Assembly (NCBI GenBank): GCA_022495995.1
Contig: JAFEMH010002083.1
Coordinates: 62,001 to 126,000 of the forward strand
DNA length: 64,000 bases
Direction of reading: 5' to 3'
Source of the DNA: Adenophora triphylla var. japonica
Taxonomy: Eukaryota > Streptophyta > Magnoliopsida > Asterales > Campanulaceae
Part shown: positions 12,453 to 22,934 of the stretch, piece by piece
How the letters are laid out: the number at the start of each line of letters is the position of its first letter
How positions within the stretch are numbered: position 1 is the stretch's first letter
Position numbers and translations under genes: made by a program
The notes under the pieces: model-generated
Told to the model about the DNA's origin: nothing
The model's database searches: none
Seen by the model: only the letters and a program-made list of their open reading frames with translations

Positions 12453-13696
12453 CAAGGCTATTTTCTCTGTTTGTTTTGTTTCTTTGTATTGTTGTATTTA
12501 AATCTGAAGAATCATGTTGGACTGATATGACCATTAGTCTTTTTGAATATACCAGTGGTTCATTTTTTCCCTTTTACCTTCTTTCCCATTCTGAATTTTT
12601 AATAGCTTGTTTGACATTATCATGATTCCGAAAAAAAGGTTAAAGAGAACTTGCGCTCGAGTCTTTATAAAGCCAAGTACCTTTGTACATCCTGATCTGG
12701 TTTTGGATTGTGACCTCTTTTAATCACATTGAGTCGTCGTCCTGATTGTTTAAGATCTTGAAGGAAGGCGAGTCGATATTGAAGCCAAACTCCTATGAAG
12801 TTATTTTAAAAAGTAGTCCAGGTTTGTTATGAAGTTCAGATTAGAGTTCTATCTTCCTGCATAAATATGTTGTATATTTATATTTTTTATTTTCTTTATT
12901 TAAAGACTGGGGGGAACCAGCCCACAAGAGGTGAAGACCTCATTGATGGTTCCTTACTTGACATGAAAATAAACAATATTGCTCCCTTTGCCCTAAACAA
13001 GTGTCCAAAAATGTTCATGCTCAAATTAATTTATGTTTCTGTTCGCAATTAAGTATGAAATCAATCCTTATTTTTTATTGTCTCTTTTTCCCGCACATTA
13101 CTTCACTCAAAAAGCACGATAAATAAACTGAACCAAGTTCCAATATCGGGGTATGACTGGGATCTAAAGCATTTTGGCTAAAAAAAATCGACAAGTATTT
13201 TGAACTAATTTTTTAAGTCCTAAAATAACATTTATTTTGGATTGATTGGAGTAGTTTGGTAGAGCTGATAACCATTAACAAACTTGGTGCATGCTCTTAA
13301 ATAACACAGAAATGAAAGACACCAAAAACTCAGTAAACCAGGAAAGCAATCAGAGACAATGGCCTAATGTGTGCAGACTTTCAATTTTTTATTTTTTTAA
13401 AAAAGGCATACCCTAAAGTGTCATCAAAATGCTCAAATTCAAATCCAACTCTGCGCATCCAAGAAATCCTTAATAAACAAGCCCTTTACGTGCTTCCATC
13501 AAGCATTTCTTCCCGGCCTTACACAAAAAAAGGTTTGAAGTAATCTTGCAAGTTTCCGTTAAGTCAGAATTTTGTTGACATAAAAAGCCTCGTAAGCTCG
13601 GATGGGTTGAAACTTCCAAGAAAGATTTCCCAGTATACAATTCTCATAAGGGTACATTTAGCTGCAGTTAAATGGTTGCAGATTATCAGAGAAGGT
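12453..13696. other. Intergenic region between RPL6 and the minus-strand gene
   Basis: Holds the 3' untranslated region of RPL6 just after the stop and, at its right end, the 3' flank of the convergent gene. Composition is mostly A+T-rich. I find no coding signal or terminal repeats. Confidence 0.5.
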
Positions 13697-14206
13697 GTAT
13701 CAATCAGAAAGCTTTGAGAAGCTGAGCCTTCTGAGTTGGCTACTAATGGGGTGGGACCGGCCCCCATCAGGCCTCCCACAACCTAAATCCACAATTTCAA
13801 CAATTTGCAACCTCCTTTTTACAGGTTCGACTCTAATCGGAGTATTACTTACAGAAATATTTTCCGACTCAAGAATTGGAATATTTTGAGAAGTCTGAAC
13901 AGCATTTTGCTTCTTTCTCTGATTAACTTCCGGTGTTCTGCTTTTAATAGTCAATCTGCCAACATTTCTTGAACTGTTTGATGAAGCCTTCTTATGTTGG
14001 AGCCTTGTTGTAGAAGCACCACAAGATATGGAAACTGGGGCCGTTTGGATTCTTCTTTTGCAAGGAGTGGAAGGCTTTGATGAACTTGTGACGGAGTCTA
14101 ATTCTTGCATCATTAAGGCACTTACTTTACCGGTGGCCCCAATCCTTATGGAAGCTTCACCTCCCTTCAGTTCATGTGCACGAACCATTTCCTTTCCTCT
14201 CTGCAT
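13697..14206 (-). CDS. Unrecognised small basic protein
   Basis: Open frame of up to 169 codons with ATG at 14206. The upstream text CTGACTATGCAG|AGAGG looks like a splice acceptor, so the true start may be the ATG at 14188 (MVRAHELKGGEASIRIGATG), with a 5' exon further right. The protein is Ser/Lys/Arg-rich, has no signal peptide or membrane segment, and ends RRLSFSKLSD before a stop at 13697-13699. The conserved-looking N-terminus and intact frame suggest a real host gene, but I recognise no domain and assign no function. Confidence 0.6.
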
Positions 14207-14663
14207 AGTCAGAAAAGATCATCAGATCAGATTTTAATCATGGAATAAGAAAACGATGAAAAACAATCAGCAAGGAAGAACATCTGCAAATGGCATAAAC
14301 AGATTATCATATAAATTATAATCATATAAAGAAAAAAAAAATCAAAGATATGAGATTAATATAATTACATACCAGACAAATTGACCCAATTCTGATTTTG
14401 AAGTGACTTACAAAATTGAATCCGTGGATCCTATAAACAAATAAAGTCCAAATAAATACAGGCGGAAACAGTTGTGCGACTATGAATCATTATTGCCCCG
14501 AATCTCACATCAATGCTTTATATAACGGCACCGTCTTTATTTTATTTTAATTTTTGTCTCTCCTTTGCCTTCATTTATTTTTACTTTTATTTTTCTTTTT
14601 GACACTTTTTATTGCTTTTGTTTTGTGTAGTGGTTGTCTTCGCGCTGTCTTTCTGTCTTTTTA
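14207..14663. other. 5' flank of the unrecognised gene
   Basis: A+T-rich non-coding interval, likely containing the promoter and possibly a 5' untranslated exon of the minus-strand gene. No other feature is visible. Confidence 0.35.
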
Positions 14664-15345
14664 CTCCCTCCGTGTAAAGTTTGGCTTTACATAATCCAAT
14701 ACAAAATTGGATCAAATATAATAATAAGTGAGTCACAAAATCTTCGTGAAACACGTTATACGCTCGAGCGTAGAACGTGTTTTAAAATGTGTGCAGTGAT
14801 ATTTTTGTAAATAAGTAGAATTTTTCAATAGGCGCGGTGACGTTTTTGTAAATAACTTGAACTTACGAAAAACGCACCGGCACATTTTGACACTGTATAA
14901 GGCAGTTTTTGAATACTACAAGAGGCACTTTCCAACGCTACAACAGACATGTATTTTTGAACTCACTTGAAACTTACGAATATTCACCAGACATTTTTTG
15001 ATACTGCAGAAGGCAGTTTTCAATACTACAAAAGACACTTTTTGACACTACAACAGGCATGTGTTTTTTAATTCACTTGACACTTTTCAATATTACAACA
15101 GGCATTTTTCAATACTACAAGAGGCACTTTTCAATACTACAACAGACACTTTTTAACACTACAACATGCACTATTTTCAACAATATCACCGTTATTATTT
15201 AACATTACAACCGATTTAAATGTTTTATTAGTGTTATTTTATAACAGACACTTTCTAATTTTGTAAGAGACACTTTATAATAACAGAGAAGACACTTACG
15301 CAAAACAGGTTCTAGGATAGCTTATCCTAGAACTTGTTTTACACA
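14664..15345. mobile_element. Hairpin-ended repeat element A with degenerate short-repeat array
   Basis: Starts near an orphan Stowaway-like end (CTCCCTCCGTG at 14664, after TA). Near-perfect palindromes lie at both sides: 14749-14783 (AAACACGTT..AACGTGTTT around CGCTCGAGCG) and 15302-15340 (GTTCTAGGATA..TATCCTAGAAC). Between them, from about 14880 to 15300, are many variants of a 20-30 bp word such as CACTTTTCAATACTACAACA. Two copies of a motif close to GGTGACRTTTTTGTAAATAA (14791-14813, 14831-14855) also occur at the edges of elements B and C. Exact ends and target duplication are not resolved. Confidence 0.5.
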
Positions 15346-15695
15346 AGAACGACTCTAAGTGAATTATATAATTGTTCATTCATAAAATAAATAAGTGAAA
15401 AATAGATAGATAATTAATGTTTTTTTTTTTTTTTTGTAATATATAAATTTTATAATGACAAGATTATCCAAAATACTGATAATAGTTTGTCTTTTAAAAA
15501 ATAAAGTAACTAAGAACTTTGTACTTGGATGAATAAAAAATTAAAGTAAAAACCTTAAACTGTACTGAGGGGAGTGATTTCATTTTAAGAAATCCCAAAT
15601 TCTTTGATATTTGTTAATATTGCACTTAATTAATTTATTATTTTTAAGAAGTAGTATGTTTTACTAGTTTGAACATGGCTTGTATAATATCAAAA
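15346..15695. other. AT-rich spacer left of the copia element
   Basis: A+T-rich non-coding sequence with a T run near 15421-15436. Its last five bases, CAAAA (15691-15695), are the left copy of the copia target-site duplication. No gene seen. Confidence 0.5.
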
Positions 15696-15904
15696 TGAAA
15701 AAAACAATTAAATAGCAATGAATATTTCAGTGAGAAGTTTAATGATTTTATTCCAGAAGTGAACTATATATACAAGCTAGGAGGTGAAGAAAACAAGAAG
15801 AGATAATGACTATCAATGTTATTGTCTTTCAATGTTCCTGACTATCAGTCTTTATGTTCTATCTTGACTGTGAATGCATGAATCTGATCAGACTAAATCC
15901 TTCA
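15696..15904 (-). repeat. 3' LTR of the copia element
   Basis: 209 bp, bounded by TGAAAAAAAC and ATCCTTCA on the plus strand, and 20 or so differences from the partner at 22322-22529. A PPT-like CTCCCCCTCAAGTT lies immediately inside. Confidence 0.93.
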
Positions 15905-18569
15905 CTCCCCCTCAAGTTGGCGCATGAAGATTTCGAATGTCCAGCTTGCCGACAAGAAACCAAAAAACGGTCTGCCCCTAAGGCCTTAGTAAAAAGGTCT
16001 GCCACTTGGAATTCGGTGGAAATTTTCCGAGGCATGATTTCTTTGGACTCCACTCGTTCTCGAACGAAGTAGCAATCCATCTTAACATGCTTAGTACGCT
16101 CAAGAAAAACTGGATTGTTCTCTATATGACGTGTAGCTTGATTGTCGCAGTAGAGACCAGTGGCTTCAAATTGTGGGGATTCAAGGTCCTTGAGTAGCCA
16201 TCGTAACCACATGATTTTACTAACAGTGGTAGCCATAGCTCGACGTGAGACAACAGATTGTTTTTGTGCGCCATGAAATAGGAGCTCCCCCACGAGTGAT
16301 AAAATATCCGGTGCTAGACCGTCTTGTCATATGACAACCTCCCCAATCTGCATCACAGTAAGCTTCAAGTTTCAAGTTACCATCAGCTGGTAGAAAAATG
16401 CCTTGTCCAGCTGTTCCTTTTAAGAAACGTAATATGCAGACAACAGCTTCCATGTGGGTGCAACGAGGTGCAGTAACAAACTGACTCAGAAGATTGAAGG
16501 CAAACTGTATGTCTGGTCGTGTCAGTGTCAAGTATAAGAGGTGACAAATGAGGCGTCTGAAACGAAGTGCATCAACAAATGGGCTTTCATCATCAGTCTT
16601 CAATCGAAGGTTTTGCTCCATTGGAAAAGAACTTGGCCAACATCCTTGTAATCCACTTTCTTCCAAAATATCCAATTTATATTTTCGTTGACTCAATACA
16701 ATCCCTGTTGTAGTGCGTGCAACCTCAATTCCCAGAAAATATTTTAACCACCCTAAATCTTTGATGATGAATTTTTTATCAAGATACTCCTTGACATTGT
16801 CAATTTTCTCATTGTTGTTTCCGACAAGTATTACATCATCAACATATATTAATGCTGCCACATAAACACCATATTGTTTAAAGATAAATAATGAATGGTC
16901 CGCACGTGACTGACGGAATCCAATGTTAAGCAAAGCTGTTATAAATTTGTGGTACCAATTTCTTGATGCATGTCGTAAACCATACAGGGATTTCCTTAGC
17001 TTGCAAACTCTTGTCTCCCCCTCTTTCACAAAACCTTGTGGGATTTTCATATACACATCCTCCACCAAGTCTCCGTGAAGAAAGGCGTTATTCACATCTA
17101 ATTGATAAGTTGCCCAATTTTTCTTGGCCGCTACAGCAAGCGAACTTCGTACCGTCACAAGTTTTGCAACTGGTGCGAATGTCTCATGAAAATCTATTCC
17201 TTCAATTTGTTTGAATCCTTTGGCAACTAGTCGTGCTTTGTAAAGTTCAACTTCACCATTGGGTTTATACTTAATCTTGTAAACCCATTTGGAATCAATA
17301 GCCCTCTTGTTTGGTGGCAAGGGCTCGAGTGTCCATGTTCCAATTGCTTCTAAGGCCTGTATTTCCTTTTTCATTGCTTCACACCATCTTGGATCTTTCA
17401 TGGCCTGTGAAAAATGTTTTGGCTCATCATTGGAAGTGATGGCCGCAAGATAAGCTTTATGAGCATTGGAAAATTGGGTATAAGAGACATAATTAGATAA
17501 GGGATATACCGTGGAGGTTCCTGAGTTGGAGGTGGTGGACTTCGAATGGTCTATAGACTTAGGCAACTCAACGACATAAGGCTCTAAATGCTTGGGCTAC
17601 CTTTTAGCTCGTTCACTGCGACGCAATGTTATAGTAGGCTGTGTATTTTGGTTGCTTATTACAGGGCCTGCTTTGCAATTTTGAGTACCAACTTCGCTGT
17701 TGACTGTTGGTTCGGTACTAACCTGTACATCATTAGGTACTCGTGGTACAGCTGGACCAGTGTTGTGTTCCCCATCCTCCTGTATACTTGAACCTGTACT
17801 CTTTTGTTGAACCTCACCCACTACACCACTGACAAAGGAAGGAGCAGATAGACATCCTATTTATGTTTCTTCAGCAAGTGCATCCCATTCAAATTGTTTT
17901 TGAGCCACCTTATTATCAACTCCAGGAGTAGTTGATTTAAATGGAAAAATGTGCTCAACGAACCTCACATCTTGAGAAGTGTATATTTTTTGAGTTTCCA
18001 AATCATACACGCGGTACCCCTTTTGTGCATTCGGATATCCGACAAAAACACAGGGTCGCCCTCTTGTTCAAAACTTATCTCCCCCTTTCTTGTTATCTCG
18101 TGCATAAACTAAGCAGCCAAATATGCATAAATGATCATAACAAGTTTTTCTTTGTAACAAAACCTCATAGGGAGTTTTATGCTTCAAAACTTTTGAGGGT
18201 AACCGATTGATTATGTATGCAGCAGTTAAAACACACTCTCCCCAAAATTAATTGGTAAGCCTCATTCAAAGCATAACGCTCTAGCTACTTCAAGTATGTG
18301 CCTATGCTTTCTTTCAACCACCCCATTTTGTCGTGGTGTGTCGGTGCAAGATGTTTCTAAGACAATACCATTCGTAGCATAAAAATCCATCATGTAATTT
18401 GACTGAAACTCGTCCCCATTATCTGCTCTAATTCGTTTCACCTTTTTTCCATGTTATATGTGCATCATATTACAAAACATGGTCAAGTAGTGACTTACTT
18501 CAGATTTATATCTCATTAAAAACACCCATACACCTCTACTAAAATCATCAACCACAGAAAGAAAATAAT
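15905..18569 (-). pseudogene. Copia integrase C-terminal half, reverse transcriptase and RNase H
   Basis: From right to left, the integrase core and C-terminal part (about 18569-17880; NGDEFQSNYMMDFY, TPRQNGVVERKHRH, DVRFVEHIFPFK) are frameshifted. RT lies at about 17500-16500 with WVYKIKYKPNGEVELYKARL, YQLDVNNAFLHGDL and the catalytic IYVDDVILVG. RNase H (about 16390-15910) contains YCDADWGGC, a frameshift near 16250, then GLYCDNQATRHIENNPVF and KISTEFQVADLFTKAL. RT is the best preserved part, a single 448-residue open frame at 17566-16220. LYGLRHASRNWY departs from the usual LYGLKQAPR motif, a sign of decay. Confidence 0.9.
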
Positions 18570-19046
18570 TGACGCAGCACGGAAGAGCGATAGATTCGTG
18601 ATTAGCGCACTAATCACAAGAATTCTTCAAGCGAAGAACCTTAAAACACAATAACTGGAATCCACCAGAAATTAACTGAAATCCACCAGAAAATAAAGAG
18701 AAAACTCTTCAAATTTATTAATCAAAAGCTAATTTTCGGATTACATCACTAGGCCTATTTTATAGTGCCCATAAAACTTGAAAAACAATCCTAAACCTTC
18801 TAGAATTACTCCTAACCTATATGGTAACTAAATAGGACTCAAAAACTAGTAAATTTCCTCAAAATCTACTCTAAAATCATCTCTAATCAACCTATTAAAA
18901 TTAATGACGAAAATAAGAAATAAAATATAAACTAAAACAAATTAAATCCTAAGATATTAATTAAAATACAAAAATAATTAATATATTTGACTTCGTCAAA
19001 TATCCTTCCTTGGTGCAGATTCCTTCCTCGGTTCCTCCTACATCAG
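18570..19046 (-). repeat. 3' LTR of the nested non-autonomous element
   Basis: Begins TGACGCAGCACGG and ends CCTCCTACATCA on the plus strand. The neighbouring internal sequence read on the minus strand (GAAGAATGGGTGAC) is only weakly purine-rich as a PPT. Confidence 0.92.
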
Positions 19047-19380
19047 TCACCCATTCTTCAAAAGAACTCGATCCCGAGTTCTCATCCGATGTTTGGCAAG
19101 ATCCGCCCCAGAAGAACAAATACTTTGAATAAATCAATGCTTTTCTCGTCCTTGGAAAAAAAATTAATACTTTTCCGTCCCAATGAAACAAATATTTGGA
19201 ATAAATTTGACAACGAAGCATAAATATAGGCATGAAAATTTCCTCCAGAAATATTATACTATCTTCCGTATCAATCCCATTATCTCTCGGCCGATCTGCT
19301 TCCCCATCTTCCCCATGATCAATCATAATAAAATTACAACCAAAAATATCGGCCCATACAAAATTCGATTTTGCAACAAA

Positions 19381-19995
19381 TCAATTTATTCGGACTTCAT
19401 CCTTCACCTTGGACTCAATAGGGGCATGAACAGGCATGAAAACATCTACAGTAACAATAGGACTACATACCTTAACTACGTCACCTATTGCAGCTTCACC
19501 CATAACATCTTCTGTCTCTTCAACCAAGCTGAAAACATCTGTGGCTGCACCAACAGCCTTCTTTTCAACAGCTTCGTCATTGACATCAGCAATAGTCTTG
19601 TCGTTAATAGGAACTACCTCGGCAGTAATTTTGTCAACAACATGGTTGTTTTCGTCCTCAAGACGCTTCAATTCAGCCTCCCTTTGTGCCTCCAAGCGCT
19701 GAATTCTCTCCGTATAAAGATCGATTTGGACACCACATCGTTCAGCTTCTGCCCAAACAACATCCCTTTCGTCGTGATACCTATCCACCCAAAACTGATG
19801 ACTTGCTTGAAGTCGGCCGCTTTGAATCTCAGATTCAAAATAAAGCATCAAGTCATTCTTATCTTCAGCCTCCTTATCAAGTTTATAAAACTTTCTAGAA
19901 AAATTTCTTACCTGACAACGATCACGCTTCAGACGCATATCGATCTTTTCAAGAAGTGATTTTTCTTCTCCACCATTTGTTGCTTGATCCCCCAT
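19381..19995 (-). CDS. 204-aa acidic coiled-coil protein of the nested element, function unknown
   Basis: Intact frame from ATG 19995 to the stop at 19381. The N-terminal half is highly charged with long helical runs (MGDQATNGGEEKSLLEKIDM, then KLDKEAEDKNDLMLYFESEI and LYTERIQRLEAQREAELKRL), consistent with a coiled coil near residues 20-120. The C-terminal half is acidic and Val/Ala-rich. No CCHC knuckle, no DSGA protease motif, no RT motif. It starts 48 bp downstream of the LTR/PBS junction, the usual place for Gag, so a highly diverged Gag or an acquired host segment are both possible. A 204-codon ORF is notable in so small an element. Confidence 0.62.
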   Translation of the reverse strand: MGDQATNGGEEKSLLEKIDMRLKRDRCQVRNFSRKFYKLDKEAEDKNDLMLYFESEIQSGRLQASHQFWVDRYHDERDVVWAEAERCGVQIDLYTERIQRLEAQREAELKRLEDENNHVVDKITAEVVPINDKTIADVNDEAVEKKAVGAATDVFSLVEETEDVMGEAAIGDVVKVCSPIVTVDVFMPVHAPIESKVKDEVRIN

Positions 19996-20030
19996 AACGA
20001 ATCAGTGATGAAAAGACAGGTTAAGCCTGC

Positions 20031-20042
20031 TCTGATACCAAC
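20031..20042 (-). other. Primer-binding site of the nested element
   Basis: The plus strand reads GCTCTGATACCA just before the LTR; its complement TGGTATCAGAGC is the standard match to the 3' end of initiator-Met tRNA used by many plant LTR retrotransposons. Confidence 0.9.
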
Positions 20043-20517
20043 TGACGCAGCACGGAAGCAATAGGTTTCGTGATTAGCGCACTAATCACAAGAACTCTTC
20101 AAGCGAAGAACCCTAAAACACAATAACTGGAATCCATCAGAAATTAACTGGAATCCACCAGAAAATAAAGAGAAAACTCTTCAAATTTATTAATCAAAAG
20201 CTAATTTTCGGATTACATCACTAGGCCTATTTTATAGTGCCCATAAAACTTGAAAAACAATCCTAAACCTTCTAGAATTACTCCTAACCTATATGGTAAC
20301 TAAATAGGACTCAAAAACTAGTAAATTTCCTCAAAATCTACTCTAAAATCATCTCTAATCAACCTATTAAAATTAATGACGAAAATAAGAAATAAAATAT
20401 AAACTAAAACAAATTAAATCCTAAGATATTAATTAAAATACAAAAATAATTAATATATTTGACTTCGTCAAATATCCTTCCTTGGTGCAGATTCCTTCCT
20501 CGGTTCCTCCTACATCA
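20043..20517 (-). repeat. 5' LTR of the nested non-autonomous element
   Basis: 475 bp, nearly identical to 18570-19046; differences include GAGCGATAG versus CAATAG near the start and single-base changes in the next 100 bp. Confidence 0.92.
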
Positions 20518-22243
20518 ATAATGGGCACCAGAAAATGAAGCTGTTCTGTAGCCACCCCAAATGTCACAATGTATTAACTCAAAACAATCATTTGTTTGTA
20601 TAGAGCTACTAGGAAAAGGAAGCCTAGTTTGTTTAGCCCTCAAACATGAATCACAATGCTCATTATTATGTCTAATATTCTTATTCAAAACGCTCATATG
20701 CTGAAATTTCAATCTTGAAGCATGTCTTAATCTCTTGTGCCAAACTGCCGAATCATGAGTAACAGTCATTGCCATACCTTCATTGACCATTGGCTCCAAG
20801 TAATATAGACCATTGTATTGCCTACTCACTCCAATCAGGCTCCGCGAAGGTAAGTCCTGCAAGACACAAAAAATCCGAGAAAAATGTAAGTGTACAATTC
20901 AGATCTTTTGTCAATTTGCTAAGTGAAAGCAAATTACACTCAAAATTTGGTATATTCAGGACACGATCAATTTTCAACCCATTTGGAAGTTTAGTGCTTC
21001 CAATAATTCTGACGGGTATGGTTTCACCATTGGGTATTTTGATGGGCAATCCTGATCCAGATTCTATTTGATTTTCAAGAACCTCACTATTGTGAGTAAT
21101 GTGTTTCGTTGCCCCAGAATCAATTATCCAAGGCTTCATGAACTCAATCTTACCAGCCATGTTGACTGCAGGAGTGCTTTCAGCTTGTGTTGTCTGAATT
21201 GTCTCACCATTGTTGCTGAAAAATTGTGCTAATCTGGAGTATTGTTCAGCTGTGTGCCCGGGGATGGGGCTAGAGCTAGCTACTACATTAGCAACCTTAG
21301 GCACAATTTTGGGTTCTCCACGTTGTACTATGCCTTTGCTTCCTTGTCGAGACCCATTTCGCCAATTTGGTGGATAGCCGGTGATTTCAAAACATCCATC
21401 TACGGCGTGCCCTGATTTCCCATAATGAGAACACATGGGTTTTTCTCTTCTGGCTCCCTTCTATTTCCATTTTCCTTCTGTTGCTGCTGTGTAGTTTGAA
21501 AGGTTGCTGCCTCCATGCTTGGTCTTCTAGCAACATTGATCTATTTCTGCTTTTCATCCGCATCAACTAAATGATAAGCAGAGCCCAAGGTCGGCATGGG
21601 TTTGGTGCTCAATATCTGAGTTGACTGTGCCAAAGTTCTCGTCCAGACCCATAAGGAATTCGTACAGACATTTCTTTTCCCTCATACTGATGAGCTGCTT
21701 GGATATGTCACAGTTGCATTTGCCGCATACACACTTAGGAATGGGGGAAAGAGTTTGAATCTCATCCCAAATTCCTTTAAGTTTTGTGTAGTAGGCAAAA
21801 ACCGACATCCTCTCTTGTCGTGTGAGAGTCAATGCCCATTTTAGTTCATAGGCTCTTGGTGCATTTTCATGTCCAAATCGTTCTTGTAGGTCTTCCCAAA
21901 TATCCTGTGTAGTTCTTGCATGTTTGTCACTAATGCGTATTTCCTTCTCCATGGAACTGTGCAGCCACCCCTATATCATGGCATTGCACCGCTTCCAGAG
22001 TGCCAATTCAGGCAAGTCTTCATCCGACATTGGTATTGATCCGACGAAACCAATTTTATTCTTGGCAAAAAGGGCATTGCTCATCTCGTCAACCCAATCT
22101 GCATAGTTTTCGTCATTCAAAAGATCACTGACATACACATGACCGGGATTATCATATGCGTGAATATAATAAGGTGACATTACATCCATCATGATCGAAC
22201 TAGCAGAGTTGCCTTCAGACTCATCATTGCTAGTTTTTGTCAT
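20518..22243 (-). pseudogene. Copia Gag, protease and integrase N-terminal half
   Basis: Gag starts at ATG 22243 and contains SPYYIHAYDNPGHVYVSDLL and NYADWVDEMSNALFAKNKIG, typical of the copia-type gag polypeptide N-terminal domain. A stop near 21968 interrupts it, after which UBN2-like sequence (TTQDIWEDLQERFGHENAPR) continues. The zinc-knuckle region reads CSHYGKSGHAVDGC, with Tyr where the second Cys of CCHC is expected. Protease has WIIDSGATKHIT. The GAG-pre-integrase region shows WHKRLRHAS and CDSCLRAKQTRLPFP, and integrase starts with HCDIWGGYRTAS before the insertion at 20518. Stops and frameshifts separate the segments. Confidence 0.9.
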
Positions 22244-22308
22244 TGTGGATTACAGATTATCTGTGAGAATAAAAGAGTTTAAATTGCGGAAGCTAATAGC
22301 ACTTAACC

Positions 22309-22320
22309 CGCTCTAATACC
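22309..22320 (-). other. Primer-binding site of the copia element
   Basis: The complement of the plus-strand text gives TGGTATTAGAGC (the first T comes from the LTR junction), one mismatch from the initiator-Met PBS TGGTATCAGAGC. It directly abuts the right LTR, which fixes the orientation as minus. Confidence 0.85.
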
Positions 22321-22321
22321 A

Positions 22322-22529
22322 TGAAGAAAACAATTAAATAGCAATGAATATTTCAGTGAGAAGCTAATGATTTTATTCCAGAAGTGAACTATATATACAA
22401 GTTAGGAGGTGAAGAAAACAAGAAGAGATAAGGACTATCAATGTTATTGTCTTTCAATGGTCCTGACTATAAGTCCTTCTATTCTATTTTAACTGTGAAT
22501 GCATGCATCTGATCCGACTAAATCCTTCA
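22322..22529 (-). repeat. 5' LTR of the copia element
   Basis: 208 bp, bounded by TGAAGAAAACA and AATCCTTCA on the plus strand. It is similar to the 15696-15904 copy and followed by the duplicated CAAAA. Confidence 0.93.
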
Positions 22530-22926
22530 CAAAATTGTAATAAAATTATTTTTAATATAGATATGTGATATTTATTATGAAATAAATAAAAAAAAAATTG
22601 AAATGTGACATTTATTTTAAGATGAAGAATACTTATAAGGCGGATTTAATTATTTGAATTAAAAACGGACTTGATTTGATTTTACAAATGTAAATTCCCA
22701 TTATTTCCATAAAAGGATAATTTTGTCTTTGTGTGTTTAAGATTTTTTGCTTGTTTTTACCAACTAACAAAAGGTTAGGTTAGTCGGTCTAAGTTTAGGT
22801 ATAAGACGCATGTGCAGAACCAACCCCCCCCCTCCCCTTTTTTTAATTTATTTTTCAGAATCAAGGGTACCACGACGTGCACCTCAATTAGCTCATTCTT
22901 TTGAAGATTAAAAATATTGACTCACT
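22530..22926. other. Spacer between copia element and hAT transposon
   Basis: A+T-rich non-coding sequence with a C-rich run near 22825. No gene or terminal repeat recognised. Confidence 0.5.
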
Positions 22927-22934
22927 CGCAAACC

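Larger units (their letters stand above)
18570..20517 (-). mobile_element. Non-autonomous LTR element with a single non-Gag/Pol ORF, nested in copia integrase
   Basis: LTRs at 18570-19046 and 20043-20517 (477 and 475 bp) differ at only a handful of sites. The exact 5-bp duplication is ATAAT at 18565-18569 and 20518-20522. On the minus strand the right LTR is followed by TTGGTATCAGAGCAGG, an initiator-Met PBS, so the element is minus-oriented. The internal domain is only about 1 kb and shows no gag, protease, integrase or RT motif; it carries one 204-codon ORF. The near-identical LTRs suggest recent insertion. Mobility would require proteins from another element. Confidence 0.93.
15696..22529 (-). 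mobile_element. Ty1/copia LTR retrotransposon, minus orientation, interrupted
   Basis: Two similar LTRs (15696-15904 and 22322-22529) bound the element, with the exact 5-bp duplication CAAAA at 15691-15695 and 22530-22534. On the minus strand the right LTR is followed by TGGTATTAGAGC (PBS, close to the initiator-Met tRNA complement), and the left LTR is preceded by a purine tract (AACTTGAGGGGGAG). Order on the minus strand is Gag, protease, integrase, RT, RNase H, which defines copia. A second LTR element is inserted at 18570-20517, so the native length is about 4.9 kb. Stops and frameshifts make it non-autonomous. Confidence 0.95.
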
